Assembly: GCF_021155765.1 (NCBI RefSeq)
Contig: NC_060107.1
Location: forward strand, 11,332,501-11,396,500
Source: Diprion similis
Taxonomy: Eukaryota > Arthropoda > Insecta > Hymenoptera > Diprionidae
Length of the DNA: 64,000 nucleotides
Reading direction: 5' to 3'
The notes beneath the pieces were generated by a model. It made no database searches. It was not told the origin of the DNA and saw only the letters and a list, made by a program, of their open reading frames with translations. Positions 47,881-61,200 of the stretch are shown here, piece after piece. Each line of letters opens with the position of its first letter. The stretch's first letter is position 1. The translations under genes and the position numbers were made by a program.

Positions 47881-49507
47881 CTCATTGGAAACCAAGAAAA
47901 TAATTATTTTCTGAAACCCTTGCAAGTTTCTACGAGTTTATCTAATTTTTTATAATTTAATAATTTATTAATATTTTGTAAAATCATTTTAAAAACCTTG
48001 CGATTAATTCTAATCTTTTTTTTTTAGAGATTTTTCAGAAACATCGACGTTTCCCTTGAAAAATTTTCGGAATTTTAGTTTAATCAAAAATATTCTTTTA
48101 CAGTTAAAGCCAGATTTTTTCACCTTCGTATCAGAATAGTTGATTCGGATTGTTTCCTGAAAATTTTTTATTTCCCTCAGGAATCAATCCCCCCTTACAC
48201 TTTGACGCTTTTCCAATAGAAAATAATGTTTCCCACAGAATATGAGTTCTTTTGAGAAATTTCGTGTAATTAAAACTTTTTCTGAAGTGATTTCTAAAAC
48301 TAGACAACTTGTTTAGAATTTTTTTTATTTTACTCGTATCAAAGATGGATGTAATTGAAAAAATTGTTCGAAGGATTAAACTTTTTTTGGGTCAGCAACC
48401 CTGTAACTTACATATCGTGAGACTCGTTGTTAGTGTGCTTCACTTGTTATTTACGCACTATAAATGAAGTATTTGAGTTGATTTATAGCGATGCCGAAGC
48501 CGAATAATATAGTAATAATATCCCTTCGTCTCGAGCTAATGAGAAAGGATGAATTTGGCGAAATTAATATCAGCAAGAATATGAACCACATGCAGGTTAA
48601 GCGTTTGGCAACGGTGTCAAATATTAGATCATAATTATTCTGTTATTATGGAACGGATTTGCAGTTTGGAAAAATTATTGTAATTTAAGGGATATCACAA
48701 CTTCCTGATTCACCAACGGAATGAGGAAAATTTATCTAGCACTAGTTTACTTCTCTCAAGTAAGGAAATATTTTCGATATCGAGACAATGCAGAACATGT
48801 TTTTCCCACAATTTTTATACCTTCGTAAAATTGCGTGTAATTTTTTTGGAAAAGAGAATTAGTAATTTTTTTCTATAGTGACTCTTAAGGGGCAAGATTA
48901 AGCTTGAATTTGAATCGTTGAAATTTTTGATGTAGTTTTTTTTCAAGGTTATGTAACTTTTTGTACAGTGCTTTAGGTTTTGAAAAATGCATTGCTGCTC
49001 GCGAACTATATGGCTTAAACTAACGCGTCAGGACGGGAAAAAATTTCACATCTTCAATCCGAATATGTGAGAATTTATTTGGAATTTTTTTCGTGCTGTG
49101 TAATTGGATGTTCAAAAAAAAAAAAAAAAAAAAAATATGTCTAAATAAATTTGTGAAAAATAAATCTTTCAGCAAAACTCTGGTCTCAAATCGATGGAAA
49201 TTTCAAAAAATTTGCTTGCTCTGTGGGTCAAGTGGTGAATAAAGCAGATGTTCACAAGCTTCAATCAATATACCGGATTATTTGGTGAAAATATTTCATG
49301 AGTAATTTAAAATAGATTTAATCCACTTGAATCGAAGCAACTATGTACATTTTACCCATCGACATTTGCCCCATTATTAATTGTTTTCAATGCCTGAAGG
49401 CAATCTCGATCGGTAACGTGTATCTTGAGTTGCATAAATGCAGGCGGATCTATTTCGTGCATACATTTTTCCTGACATGCGATTCACTTCAAATTTTGCA
49501 TGCATAG

Positions 49508-49584
49508 GCTTTTGGGTCCGATGATTACGAATCTAAACTCGAACTTCTAAGCTTCAAAATGGCGGATCCAATATGGTGGACAGT
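49508..49584 (+). mobile_element. Solo arm of fold-back family 1
   Basis: CTTTTGGGTCCGATGATTAC is followed by AAAATGGCGGATCCAATATG and GTGGAC. This matches one arm of the elements at 27484 and 33250 in the same order. No clear opposite arm follows. Confidence 0.5.
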
Positions 49585-49839
49585 CAAAAAAAAATCTAAA
49601 AATCTTGAAAAAATTCTGTCAAATGTTTTGGTGTGTATTAAGTTGTTGTAAAAAATGGCATTCAGATTTTCATGGTAGCTTAGCAGAAAATCCTTTTTTT
49701 CGTGAAAAAGTACGAAATTCGACCATTTGTTTACACGTGCTATTTTTGCAATAAGTTAATAAACTTTGTTTTTTTTAGCTCCAGAAATATTTCAAGGACC
49801 ATTTGTTAGCAAAAAAGTAGTTTAATAAATAAAAAAGGT

Positions 49840-49905
49840 GGGACGCTGGACGTCCTAGCGTGAATTAAAGGTTAAGAGGATGCTATCGTCAATCTTTACC
49901 GACAA
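49840..49905. repeat. Dispersed repeat sharing a block with 62834-62875, next to a near-palindrome
   Basis: GGTTAAGAGGATGCTATCGT leading to CAATCTTTACCGAC matches GGTTGAGCTGATGCTGTTGT leading to CAATCCTTACCGAC near 62834. Just left of it, ACGCTGGACGTCCTAGCGT is an almost perfect palindrome of 19 bases. Confidence 0.45.
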
Positions 49906-50191
49906 TCAGCGGAATGCGACATGCAATGGCGAAGTCAAATACATATCCAAATAAAGTTTCTTTACACGCTAGAATAATGCTGAGAAATGAAGAAATGAAG
50001 AAATATATAAACGTAATTTAATTATCACTTACTGCAGGAATACTTTTAAGGAAAATCATTGATACGCAGATTTTCATAATAGTATAAATAAGTGATAACT
50101 CAGTCGATAAAGACTGATTACAGCACCTAATTCCAATTATTCCTGAGACTAGTCTGAACATGATTGACAGTTTTCGTTCTTCGTTACAAAA

Positions 50192-51186
50192 ATGGATATC
50201 AACAGTCTACGAATGGATGAATTTACGACGTATCACGTCTGCAATGAGTTTTTGCCGTGTTACAGTGCTTCGCATTTGTTTTTTATTTGTTGCGTCAGCA
50301 GCGTTGCTATGACGACGAAATATAAACAACTGACATTCGCCATTTCACGGACGTTATGCGCTATCTGGTGGATTTTAGGTAGCACTATAAAGTAAACTAG
50401 GAACAGAAAAAGTGACTAAGACTTGAAAAATGATTCCAATAATGTAAGATTTTATTCGCATTTTGGAGTCTCATTGGAAAAAAAAGACAATAGAAACGGT
50501 ATGAAGGTTATAATAAGTGACGAAATTATTCCAGAAAAGGGTTCAATTTCCAGATTCAGAAGCTGAAGTGGCAGAAATTATGCTTAGCATGATGGTTATT
50601 GACGAAAGTAACGAAAAAAAGTTAAACTTTGATCACAAGATTTATTTTTGTCATTGTAATCGTCTGAAATATGATTTCATTTTTATTTTGTCGTTCATTT
50701 TGGATGGTTTCAATGTGGCACTTAACGCGAATCAGAGGTACTTCAAATACTTTTATATAATTTAAAAACAAAGCGAAAGTGTCTAGAGAACAGTTCAAAA
50801 GATTTCTGACGTTTAAAAAGAGTTTTTTTCGACAATTGAGTTTTTGAGAAATTTTCCATCCTTTTTCTTCAGAGAGTTCGCTTGTCGAGAGCCGACAATT
50901 TTGCATGTATAACTTTTCGTCCGGATCACTGAGGCTTCGGATTCATAGTTGTTACAAAAAATCCAAACTCCTCAAGAAACGAAAATTGAAAACATCACCA
51001 TTTAGGCACGGAAATTGGGAAAAATCTGAAAAGATTGTGTTATCTCAATTGCTACGACTACAAAAGAGAAAAAAAAACACACACACACAGTTAAATCGTT
51101 ACTGGCCAGCTTCCTGCACTCAGCAACATTACTTTCTTATTTTTATTGGCTTTTTAGAGCTGTTTGATAGTCCACCTATAACTTGA
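50192..51186 (+). other. Cluster of three plus-strand open frames, unsupported
   Basis: Frames at 50192-50395 (ATG in a good context, MDINSLRMDEFTTYHVC), 50517-50765 (after acceptor ATTATTCCAG; VQFPDSEAEVAEIMLSMM) and 50873-51186 (after acceptor TTTTTCTTCAG) lie within 1 kb. Together they might be exons of a small gene, but the junction phases were not all resolved and no family is seen. Confidence 0.18.
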
Positions 51187-52524
51187 GTACACCGAGGGAT
51201 ACTTTGCACTTGTGGTCTAGGCCTCAACTATTTCCATTTTTTACGAACACCAAAAAAAAGAAACAAGGTTCAAAATGAAAATGAGTTTTGTAATTGTTGC
51301 CAGTATGAGGTGAAAAAAACTATCGTTAAATCAAGAAACAAGTTCAATGTTGTAATAACAAGAAAATATAATACTGACATCTAAAATCAGACTAAATGCC
51401 TATTTATATCACATTTTCCTGTAATAACCTGTAACTTCCGGTTTAAACCGTTGTAACGATACTTAATTTCCTTGAACTTTCCGGTAACCATAACAAATGA
51501 AATTTTTCTTACAAGTGTTATGAGTCGAGCTGAGCTGGAACACTCCATATATGTATGACCGTCTATCTCGACGCTCGTTATTTTTCTAATTTCTCCGACT
51601 GCACGTGGTTGGAGTAAGAAAAAGCTCAAGAACCTTAGCCCTACAGCTACAAGTTATATCGTGCCACCTCGGATGTTTTCTTTTGCCGTACAATATTTTT
51701 CCCCGTCTTTCTAGGCAATAAATTAACCTACAAGTACATTTACTCATTCATCTCTTTATTTACGATTTAACGTAAAATTCTGCTTCAGTTCTATTCTGAA
51801 ATAACTTCGTCGAGTTGTTGTGTTAAAGTTGTGCAGTTAAATTAAGTAAAATTTTGACAAATATGTCATTGAATATGTAGAAAGTCAAAAACGATTTGTT
51901 TTGGTTCTTACTTGTGCGCGATAAACTGCTGAGGGATTTTGATAGTAAAATTCATTCATCGGAATTACGTTTTTGTCTAATTATGGTGATGCATTCTTCC
52001 ACTATTTCTAAAAAATACTTATTTATTTGTTTTTTTAGAGAATTCTTTAATCGAACATTAAGAATTTAAATACTGTATGTGTATTTATAGCTGATGGGTT
52101 TTGGAAAATATATTATTTTTCACTTTGGTATGACTTAAGGAGATGCTTGACCAACGAATTGTTGCCCGATAATAATTTCACCTGTCAGAATTCAGGACTG
52201 AGTATCGCGTGCGGTCCACCGCCAACTAATTGTATAATTATCGTATCGATTCGAAACTAAAGCTTGCGGCGTACAGTTGTTGCAAAGAGGCAAGTAAAAG
52301 AAATGGAATAAAAGATTAACGCTTGTAATAAAAATAAGAAAAATAATAAAAGGAAAGTTACAAGCGAGAGTTGCAAAATTTTTTTATTTTACTTCGACGG
52401 TTGGATCTTGGTTTTGAAATTTTTCTTGAACTCTTAAACAGTCGTTACGTTTTTATCAGGGAAACAAAATACTTTAGTAATTTTGTAGAAAATATAAATA
52501 AATTATACGAAACAGAAGACGTAC

Positions 52525-52557
<33 letters not shown>
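52525..52557 (+). repeat. (AAT)n microsatellite
   Basis: Eleven AAT units. Confidence 0.95.
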
Positions 52558-52559
<2 letters not shown>

Positions 52560-53014
52560 AATAAAAACCGAGTAAGTCTGCAACAAAAGAAATGATTGAA
52601 CCCGAAAATGAGCAACATCGCTTTGCTATTTTTGTGAAAGACGACGCCAGCAGAAGCTGCAGTTACGATTTTAACCCACAAGTTTCTGACCGAATTCCGA
52701 TTCCGATCTACGCAATACTTTGATGAAATTGAATAGTGAAATTCAAGCGGATTAAGGAAAGGATAAAAGATTCACACGAAACACGTACTATATTCTATCG
52801 AAGCAAAGTCGTTTCTCCGTCAATTTGATCCTATCGTTGCAGACACTATAAATTCAGACTATAATCCAAAATTGAACCCAGCTCGGAAGCTCTCGGACCG
52901 CGATATTTCTCTGGCGAGGTGATCTTATTCCAGAGAATATTATACACATACATGCACGCGCGTGTTCGGTGGATACAGAGGCATTCAAATCCTTTGAAGT
53001 TGAGCATAAAAGTA

Positions 53015-53036
53015 CGACCGAAAGAGTTTTCGGTCG
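53015..53036. repeat. Perfect 9-bp hairpin
   Basis: CGACCGAAA (53015-53023), loop GAGT, TTTCGGTCG (53028-53036). Confidence 0.6.
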
Positions 53037-54459
53037 ACTATGGAGGCCGGAAAGTCACGAGCAGCTGCAAAAATTAGTTTCCAATAGTTCTAAAAACTTT
53101 TAAGTATTCAATCGGAAAGTGAGTTCCGGGTTTATTTCAAATTATAATAATTTCTGATAAGTTTTCAAAAATACGTACATCAATTTTTATGGAGTCAATT
53201 AAAAAACAAATTTTTGAAGAATTTTCTTTCCCAGTAAAATTGAAAATATATTCCAAAAACTCGAACTTCATGGAAAATAATACAAAATAATTTTTCTCAC
53301 AGCTGTCCGAAAGAATATATTGTACATTTTGGAGGAATGCTTTTGAAAAAAATGACAAATTTTAAGAATTTTCTTTAAGCGAGAGAAAGAGTGAAACTTT
53401 CTTATTCTTTCTTCATCTCTCAGAATTGTCTTTCGAGTTCTCTAGACCACACCTCGAGACCTTTTTCCGCTGTTTGACCCTCCGAATCTTGACCTGGGAA
53501 TCCCGGCGCTGCCACTCGCAGTGCCGAGTTGAATTACCATTTAAATCGCAAACTTGAAGTGGATAATTACTTCCCAAATAACCGAACTCCGAGTGTGTAC
53601 ACGTATCCACGTTACACCCACCCGCCTGTATGCAAATAAAATGCCTGCAGAGAGCAGCTTTACCCCGAAAATGCATTTCGAACTCTCCCCCCCCCCCCCC
53701 CCCCGATATGTATAATTCCGATCGAACAAACATTTCAGCTTAGAATCAAACCCTCTGGAAAAAGTCGAGTGAACACTCGTGCCGAAATTCACCGCTGCTA
53801 TTAGGTAGAAAACTGTCGAAAAGTAGACAGACGCTGAAGGCCGATTCAGAATACAGATTCCCATACCGACATTTACCGACACTGTATCCAAAGCTAGACT
53901 TTCCTACCCACTTCAAACGTATTGTGATAATTTTTTTCGACAAGCTTTTCGACAGATTTTTCTTCAATTTTAACCAATAAAAAACTTGGGATATACTAGA
54001 GAAAACCCTCATTACGAGTGTCAAAGTTTCTAGTAATTTGGAAGAAAATTTTGTATCGTAAGAGTGAAAGGAATTTTAATGTATGAAAGAAAAGAAAATT
54101 TCTACCTAGACTGTTACACTTTCATTGGTTCATTTAGAAAATATAGAGGAAGTGAAACTGGCGAATAATAATGTTTTGCCAATTTTCTGTGAGAGTCAAT
54201 TTTTCGAAAAATTTTCACTGTTTGTGTGATATCAGGTATGATTAGTGCAACGTCAAGCTTTTTTAATTGATTTTCAACTATTAATAAGATTTCATGAAAC
54301 AAGTGTTAATAAATATTTCAAATTCTTATGCAATGCTTAGAATTTTATAAATTGACGGACTTAAAAAATTAGCATTCATTCTTTTTGTTCTATAAATATG
54401 AAAGATTTTGTATAAACGGAGGAATCAACTTACATCAAAGTATGGAGAAAATCCTGCTG

Positions 54460-54600
54460 TTCGAAATCACGTGAGACGTTCGAAGATCAAGACCTGAAAC
54501 AATTTATCTTTCGTTATTTTATTTTCACACGTTCGAAATTCCGATGTATCGGCCATTCGCAATATTGACCCTTCCAAGTTTTGACCCCCACTCCACATGA
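54460..54600. mobile_element. Half copy of fold-back family 2
   Basis: The segment aligns with the right half of the element at 39371-39620: ATTTTCACACGTTCGAAATT, ATCGGCCATTCG and CCAAGTTTTGACCCCCA are in the same order. No left arm precedes it. Confidence 0.6.
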
Positions 54601-55680
54601 CGTATTGCAATAACGAATAATTTCAGGGAAAAGACGTTTCGCGGGTAATGATCATTTTGCGAGCAGTTAACGCAGCGATGATGAAATTCAGTCAAGAGCA
54701 AAGGCACCCGAGATTAAACACGTTAAGCATCGCGAATAAAACCGAAAATCCGTAGCTTGATTGGCTGCGTAAACAAGAAACCTTCAGAAGAAGAAAGGTC
54801 AAGAATTATTTTCACGCCAGTGAGAAAAAATTAATTCGTTGTACACAATTGGTTTGCATTTTCGAAAAACTCATCACCATTATTTTATATAACCTAATAT
54901 TCTGATAAAATAATTAATAAATCGTTTTCTTTTTACAAATTAATTTAAAAGAAAAAATTAAGTTTTTTCCGCATAATAATTTAACTTTGTGATCGAGATT
55001 AACTGAATTTAAAAAATTGAAGGTTCAACCTGAAACGGGTTATTTTAATTCGTTGCTTCCGGTAAATTACATCGCTAAAATCCATTACGGTTATCAATAT
55101 TGCTGATCGAGCAAGACGAGAACTGTTTCCGCTGTAGCGGGATTGAAGAAATCTTCACAGAAGCTTCCATGAAACGGCTGCTTCGAATCTATAACGGTTC
55201 ACAATTTATTTCAATATTACGTTGGTACTCTCTTTTTTCTCGTCTTTCCATCTCTGGTGAAGTTCTTTTCTGGGATTTAGAATGATATCGCGAAGAAAAT
55301 TCTGCAAGCAATCCAAGGTTTCCTTGCTAATTGAAAAAGACACGATTTGACGTCGCGGGTGCTAAGATTAAAACGTGCAGAAAAAGTTGATGAAATTTTA
55401 CTGACTCGAGACTTGAGTCTTACAACAACGATGTTCTGGAATTAGTTGGGAAAACCCGGTTTCTGTTTCGGTCACGAATTTGCACAATTTATTTCATTCG
55501 CAAATCCCTAAAGACTGTAAAGCGTCAAGCGTGTGTATACATATACACATAAAAAAAATTTTCAGAATGAGTGACTCGTCGAGTTCTCGACTTTATTATT
55601 CGGTTTAATTTTCTCCCGTTAAAATTTAGCGTTGTAATATTTTGTGTTATAGTCCTCCGCTGTTTGTTCTTATTTTTTTT

Positions 55681-55699
55681 ATTATTATTATTATTATTG
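55681..55699 (+). repeat. (ATT)n microsatellite
   Basis: Six ATT units after a T run. Confidence 0.9.
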
Positions 55700-55859
55700 T
55701 TATTCTTGCTTATTTATTCTTTCTAATTTTAACGAAAACAATTAAGGATTATGATAACGCAGTAAAAATTATTACCCTAAACTCGTTATTCCTCCGGTTT
55801 TTTGAGACACATAGAAACATCTGCGATACACAGAACGAGACATGAATTCATTATGAATG

Positions 55860-58140
55860 ATTAAAGCACGTAAAGTCACTTGCCGCAGAAATTATAAATT
55901 ATAAGAATGATAATAACGAAAGGTGTTGAAACGAAACGTGATGGACTTGGAATCCGTGTAGAATCTTGAAGATTAGTTACGTTAATACGCGTCGTTAAAC
56001 CGAAAGGTCTGAATTTAAGTAAAATAACTTTGGACATGGGAATTAATCCTCGTTGGTTAATCCATTGATCGTAAGCATGAAAACTTTACGTCAGGTTTAT
56101 TAAATGTGCGTAGAAGAAGAAACTCATGCTGAGCCCAAAATGTTAATTAATATACAAAATATCGTTCGGTGAACATTATAAAACTGCGATTAAACAACGG
56201 GGAATTTCATGCAAAGCCAACCAAAATACACAAAATCATTAAGGCTGAGAGTTTGTAAAATATTTTTTTTATACCTCTAAGTTGTTTTTTTTTTCTTCTC
56301 TTCGTTCTTGGAGAATTTTCATTTCATGGTTATCAGTAGGGAAAACAAAGTTTGAACAAAATTTCGGTTTATTCTAGTGACAAAAAAAATTTTTTGCAAA
56401 AATATTAGATACAAGGAAAGTAGAATTGATATTGCAATCTACTTAATTAATCTAGTGTTTAATTTAATTTGTCATGCTTATGTCTAGAATGTGACTTTCA
56501 TGATCGAATAATTTGACGCTAATCAATCCTGTTGCACAAGACTTTACTGCCCTTCACTACCTATCAAATCTGTACACGTTGTACGCATGAGGTTTTATAC
56601 ACTTTCATCACGTATTTAACGTGTAGCTACGAACCGAGATTGTGCTTTGTGTTTTACAGCCTTGTTTTAACGGCTTAGTTTATACTGGATACTGCGTGTT
56701 GCCTTTTTGTGTGTTATACACGGCCCGTCAAGTGAAGACGGCTTAAAAAAATTTGTTTTGGAAAAAAGGATCTTGAAGAGGATTTTAAAAATCTAAAAAA
56801 CGTTTTTGTTTTTCTGATTAACGATGAGATTTCTGACAGAGTCGAGTCGGTGCCGAAAATTTGACCAGTTTATAAAAAAAACTCATCCTTCTTTCACAAC
56901 TTCATTTTCTAGCACGAGTCTATGTTCAGGCGTTTTTGTAAATATTTTTTGACAATGTAGCCACGTTATAAAAATTATTGGGATGGACTTTGGATAAAAC
57001 GTATATTTACATTGTTGGTAAGCAGTTGAAAGAATTTTTTTCCAAAATGGGGATAAAGAAATCTGAAATTAATGCTTATGAAAGAATATTTTGAATAAAT
57101 ATCAAAATACATTTTTTCATCAATATTCTGGGATCAACGATAGTGAAAACATCGAAAAATTTAATTTTCAAGGCGAAAACTGAAAAAGACTGGGTTGTAA
57201 AAATTTTTTTTTATCTCATTTCGCTAAGTTTTGATCTGAGAAAATAGACTCATCTTTTATGTTCCACATAACATTTTTTCATTCAAATATTGAGCAGGTT
57301 CGTGAAAAATACTCAAAGATTCGAAAAACAATTTTCCCCAGAATTGTTGTCGGACAACATCGCGTCGATTGACTGCAATTGACCCGAACGCGCGGATCGA
57401 CATTCTGAGTATCTGCGGTGGGTTTGAAGTACCGGAATCCGGATAACCGTATCCTTTCTACCCCGCATCTCGTTTCGATCTTCTTTCGTCGCCTCGTGTT
57501 TACTCGATGGCTTAACTCGCTCTCCCTATCTCCCTCCATAAGTCTCTGTTTGCCTGCTACCCCAGTCTGTACCTTGAGTAAACACAAACAAACACGAAAT
57601 ACGACACAGAAACCAAACAACTGCAGAGATTCGCGGGAATCGTCAAGTTTGATTTCTACCAAAATCTACGAAGCAATGGCTATCGGGTCGTAAAAGTAAT
57701 TCTTGAAACTGAGAATCACTGCCCATCGCACTGACATACAATTCCCGCGACGCGCGACGTTGAATCGACCTGTACAGCTTGAATTGGAGGTTAGAAAACG
57801 AGAAAAAAAATGGATGGTAAAAAAATGTTTCATATTTGGAATGATCAAAATGGCGGTTTAATATGGATCTAATTCTTTTTATCCGTGATACTCCACAACA
57901 TGCTAACAGGAAAATAAAATTGAAAGCAGCGAGGTTCGTGGCTCGGTCGAAATATTCTTGTGTGAGATAGAAAAGCAAAAAAATTTACATTGTTTGTTAT
58001 TATTATAATCAATGCTACCACTCTTACCAGACAATTTCATTTTCAGCATTTATTTTTGTTGCTTTGGTAATAGAACGTGATAAGTTTTGAAATAAGTAAG
58101 ATCCTTCTCCTGGATCACGATCGAGTAAAACCGCATTCTT
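55860..58140. other. Gene-poor stretch with one GC-rich patch
   Basis: AT-rich except for 57340-57780, where frames are open on both strands (127 codons minus, 91 plus) without family features. No gene is claimed. Confidence 0.35.
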
Positions 58141-58169
58141 ACCACCACTTACTCATTACTCCCGGACAC

Positions 58170-58259
58170 AGTCGCTACGAGAAACTCAAGCGAAATTCGC
58201 AATCACCTGAACTCAGCTCCCAATGGTGCGACTAGCGCGTGGTCACCCTGTGCAGTGAA
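58170..58259 (+). other. Candidate first exon
   Basis: Initiator-like ACACAGTCGC (A at 58170) begins a GC-rich segment that ends in a GTGAGT donor at 58260. One ATG opens an 11-codon uORF-like frame. There is no TATA box. The next candidate exon on this strand is at 62250. Confidence 0.25.
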
Positions 58260-61200
58260 GTGAGTGAAGGTTCACTCTGGGGGGTAAAGTTCGCTGCAAT
58301 GTGCTGTGGAAACTCGATTCAAGCACCTGCCGTTGCATGTGCAAATTTATTTTTCTCCACGTGCGCAGCGAGTTTCACTCCATAAGCGATGTATAATGAT
58401 CACAGAAGTTTGGAAAGTCTATAGTGAAAAGGGCTTCCGATGATACACACAACGTTTAAAACTGGACGTTTGGTTGGTACGATTGCTAAATTCGCGGGAA
58501 AGTTGGTCAGCTGGTTTGAACAGTTCTGACTTCTGTTCGTGCTTATGTATGTACCAACCTAATACCTAGTTTCTGCAATAAGGTTGGCAGTTCGAACTGC
58601 ACCTTCGGCAGATAATCGGTGTTGGCTAAGTCACGGCTGGCTCCTGGGTGCCAATTCAAACTCGGAATTATGTGAAGCTGCTTTGCGGAGGCTGACTGAC
58701 GCGTGTTAATGACGTATAGGTTAAGTGAGGCGTCACAAGATCAATGGCGGGAAATATTTGAAATTCGTTTTTATCAGAATCATCGTTTGGTAATCTCGAT
58801 CTCTTTGTTGTGCTTAACGCAGTTCACTTTCAGAGTTCTGTGCACCGAGGAAACTTTTTAGTCGTTTACTGTTTTCATTATTTATCATAACGGAGAAATG
58901 TGGTTGTGGATAAAAAAAATGAGAATCAGTTTTTTAATTGTAAGCAGAAAATCTAATACGTTTTAATATTCTTAGGGCCACAATGTTGTTTTTTTTTTTG
59001 TTTCTTTTTTTTCTTTTTCACTCCACCAGTTTCACAATTTCATTGATTATTTTTAATTTTTTTACTTTATTATTTAATTTTGTTTATTATTAAACAGACG
59101 GAAAAAGAAACAAAACTACGAACGAAGTATTATTTTACGGCACCTCTTCTTCATGGCGCACAACTTGACGCACGATTTACAATCTTCAATCTTAGCTAGA
59201 AGTTATTGGTTAGTTTCCACAGGTGAACTGATCAATGAACTTGCTGCATTTACTCGCCGATCGATGCGCCCCACCGGCTGATATGCATGTGTGCTTTTGA
59301 CTCGCTGTTGAGGTTTGGGAAATGGTTAATTTCTTGAGCTAAATGCCAGCTCTCACTTCGTCGATCTACCGCAATTTCAAAACTGATTAATCATTCGTGG
59401 CGCAGGAGCTACAGAGTCTGATATTCGTGTCGTTAAGGATGTTGGTTCGCCAAAAAACGATACGTTTTATTACTTTCATCACGAAATTGTTGTATATTGA
59501 GTATTAATAATGTTATTATATATGTAAGCTGCAAAGATTTTTTTAGGAATACGAAAATAAACAAAGCATCGTATTTTAAATAAGAGCTTACATAACGATG
59601 TTTCATTTTTTATCGATTCTAAATCGGTGAAAATCTAGTAGGTTCGTTTGAATTCACTCCTACGATGAAGCATTTTATTCAGAAAACATTTTTTCCCAAA
59701 AATGTGAAAGAGATAGATTTTGTGAAATTTACGAAATATAGTCGAAGAACGCTGTTTTTTTTAAATTTGAAGAAACGTCATTTGTTCGCGTCATAGTTTA
59801 AAAATTGTAATTTTGTAGCAAAAACTCGGAATGGAGAACTTCATGCGGAAAATAGCATTCAAATTGCAACCAATTATTTCGGTACATTTTTCGCAATTCC
59901 GAAACAATTTTGCATAATTTTAGAGAACTTAGATTCACAATAAAAATTTACGGACGTGTTCAACAAGCTCGTTAAATATTTTCAACTCGTTTATTAATTC
60001 AGAGTTGTAAGTAACACATCACCCACAAGCTTCATAAAAGCGATATCCGCATCGTCAAATCTTGAATCGTTTCATCAGTAAAAATGTTTTGAAAAATCGT
60101 CACAGGAACATATCATCATCTTTCACTTCCTCCTAGAGTTATGGAAAAATCCAAATGCCAAGAGAGGTGAAAACAGCTCGAGAAGTAATCAGAATAATGT
60201 TCGCACGACACGAGGCAGAAAATAAAGGGAAAAAGAAAAAAAAAAACATGAACCGTGTAGAGACAAAAATAAATAGTTATGCCAGGTTTTCAGTCTAGTA
60301 CCATCTCATCACATTGCACGATTATCCTGATGAAAAAGACTCAGGAATTCCTCAAAAAAAATTTATTTTCACTGTCAGACAAGTTTGAATAATTTCGATA
60401 ACATATTAAAATGAAGCTATTTTTTATATTGATAATAAAAATAATAAAAAAAAAACCAGGTTTTTGTCTAGCTGACTATTTTTCTCTGATATTCATCGTC
60501 GGCAAAAATAATTTCCGACATTGAGGTAAAACACTCGCATATCGACGCTGGAATGTCGGAATCTGGACAGACGAAAGAGGTTATGTGCTTAATAGAAATA
60601 ACGCGGTTATTGCTTGACTAGTTTTACCTGGACGTCGATGAGCACGGTTAATCGAATCTTGATTGAATTCACAACCGAAGCAAAGCGCTGCTGCATGCAC
60701 GCTCGAAAGGTTGATAAACGGCTTCTAAATTGTTTTTCTCCGGGTTCCGAAGTGCGGTATCGATTTATAAGAGCTGGTCGGTTTCCGGTCCTGGCTATCG
60801 CAGCTATCAGCTTCGTTTTTATTATTTAATCGTCCTTTCCCAGTCGAAAGTTGGAATAAAATAGGTCCCTGGATTCACTTTGATCTCCAGTTAGTCCGGA
60901 GCCAAACCGTCGATGAAAGGTTCGAAAGTGAATGGACTAAAAAGAAGCTCCTGACGACCTTTGCGGTTTTTATTCCGTGTCCTTTTACCTGCCACAAATT
61001 TGTTCTCCGGAAACGACGTAGGACATTGTTCGAGCTTCCAGGCACCATTTAACGTTTTCCCATTGCACCCATGAAGCAAAGGTTAAGGTTTTTCTTTTTT
61101 CCCGAAGGCATCGATTTTTTAGATTCTAATTTTTCCCGTTTTCAATCAGTCAGGTTATGCGACCTGCAATTTGTGACGCATCAATATTTCATTCGTTTAA

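Noticed and set aside
53413..53891. Minus-strand frames of about 100 codons containing Gly runs
   Set aside because: The Gly run is the translation of a poly-C tract; two frames are open over the same GC-rich patch with no coding signals.
57279..57978. Frames of 91-127 codons on both strands
   Set aside because: They occupy a GC-rich patch where stops are rarer. No frame has start, splice and composition support together.
60614..60829. 71-codon plus-strand frame with hydrophobic end
   Set aside because: Starts at a non-ATG codon and no splice signals bound it.
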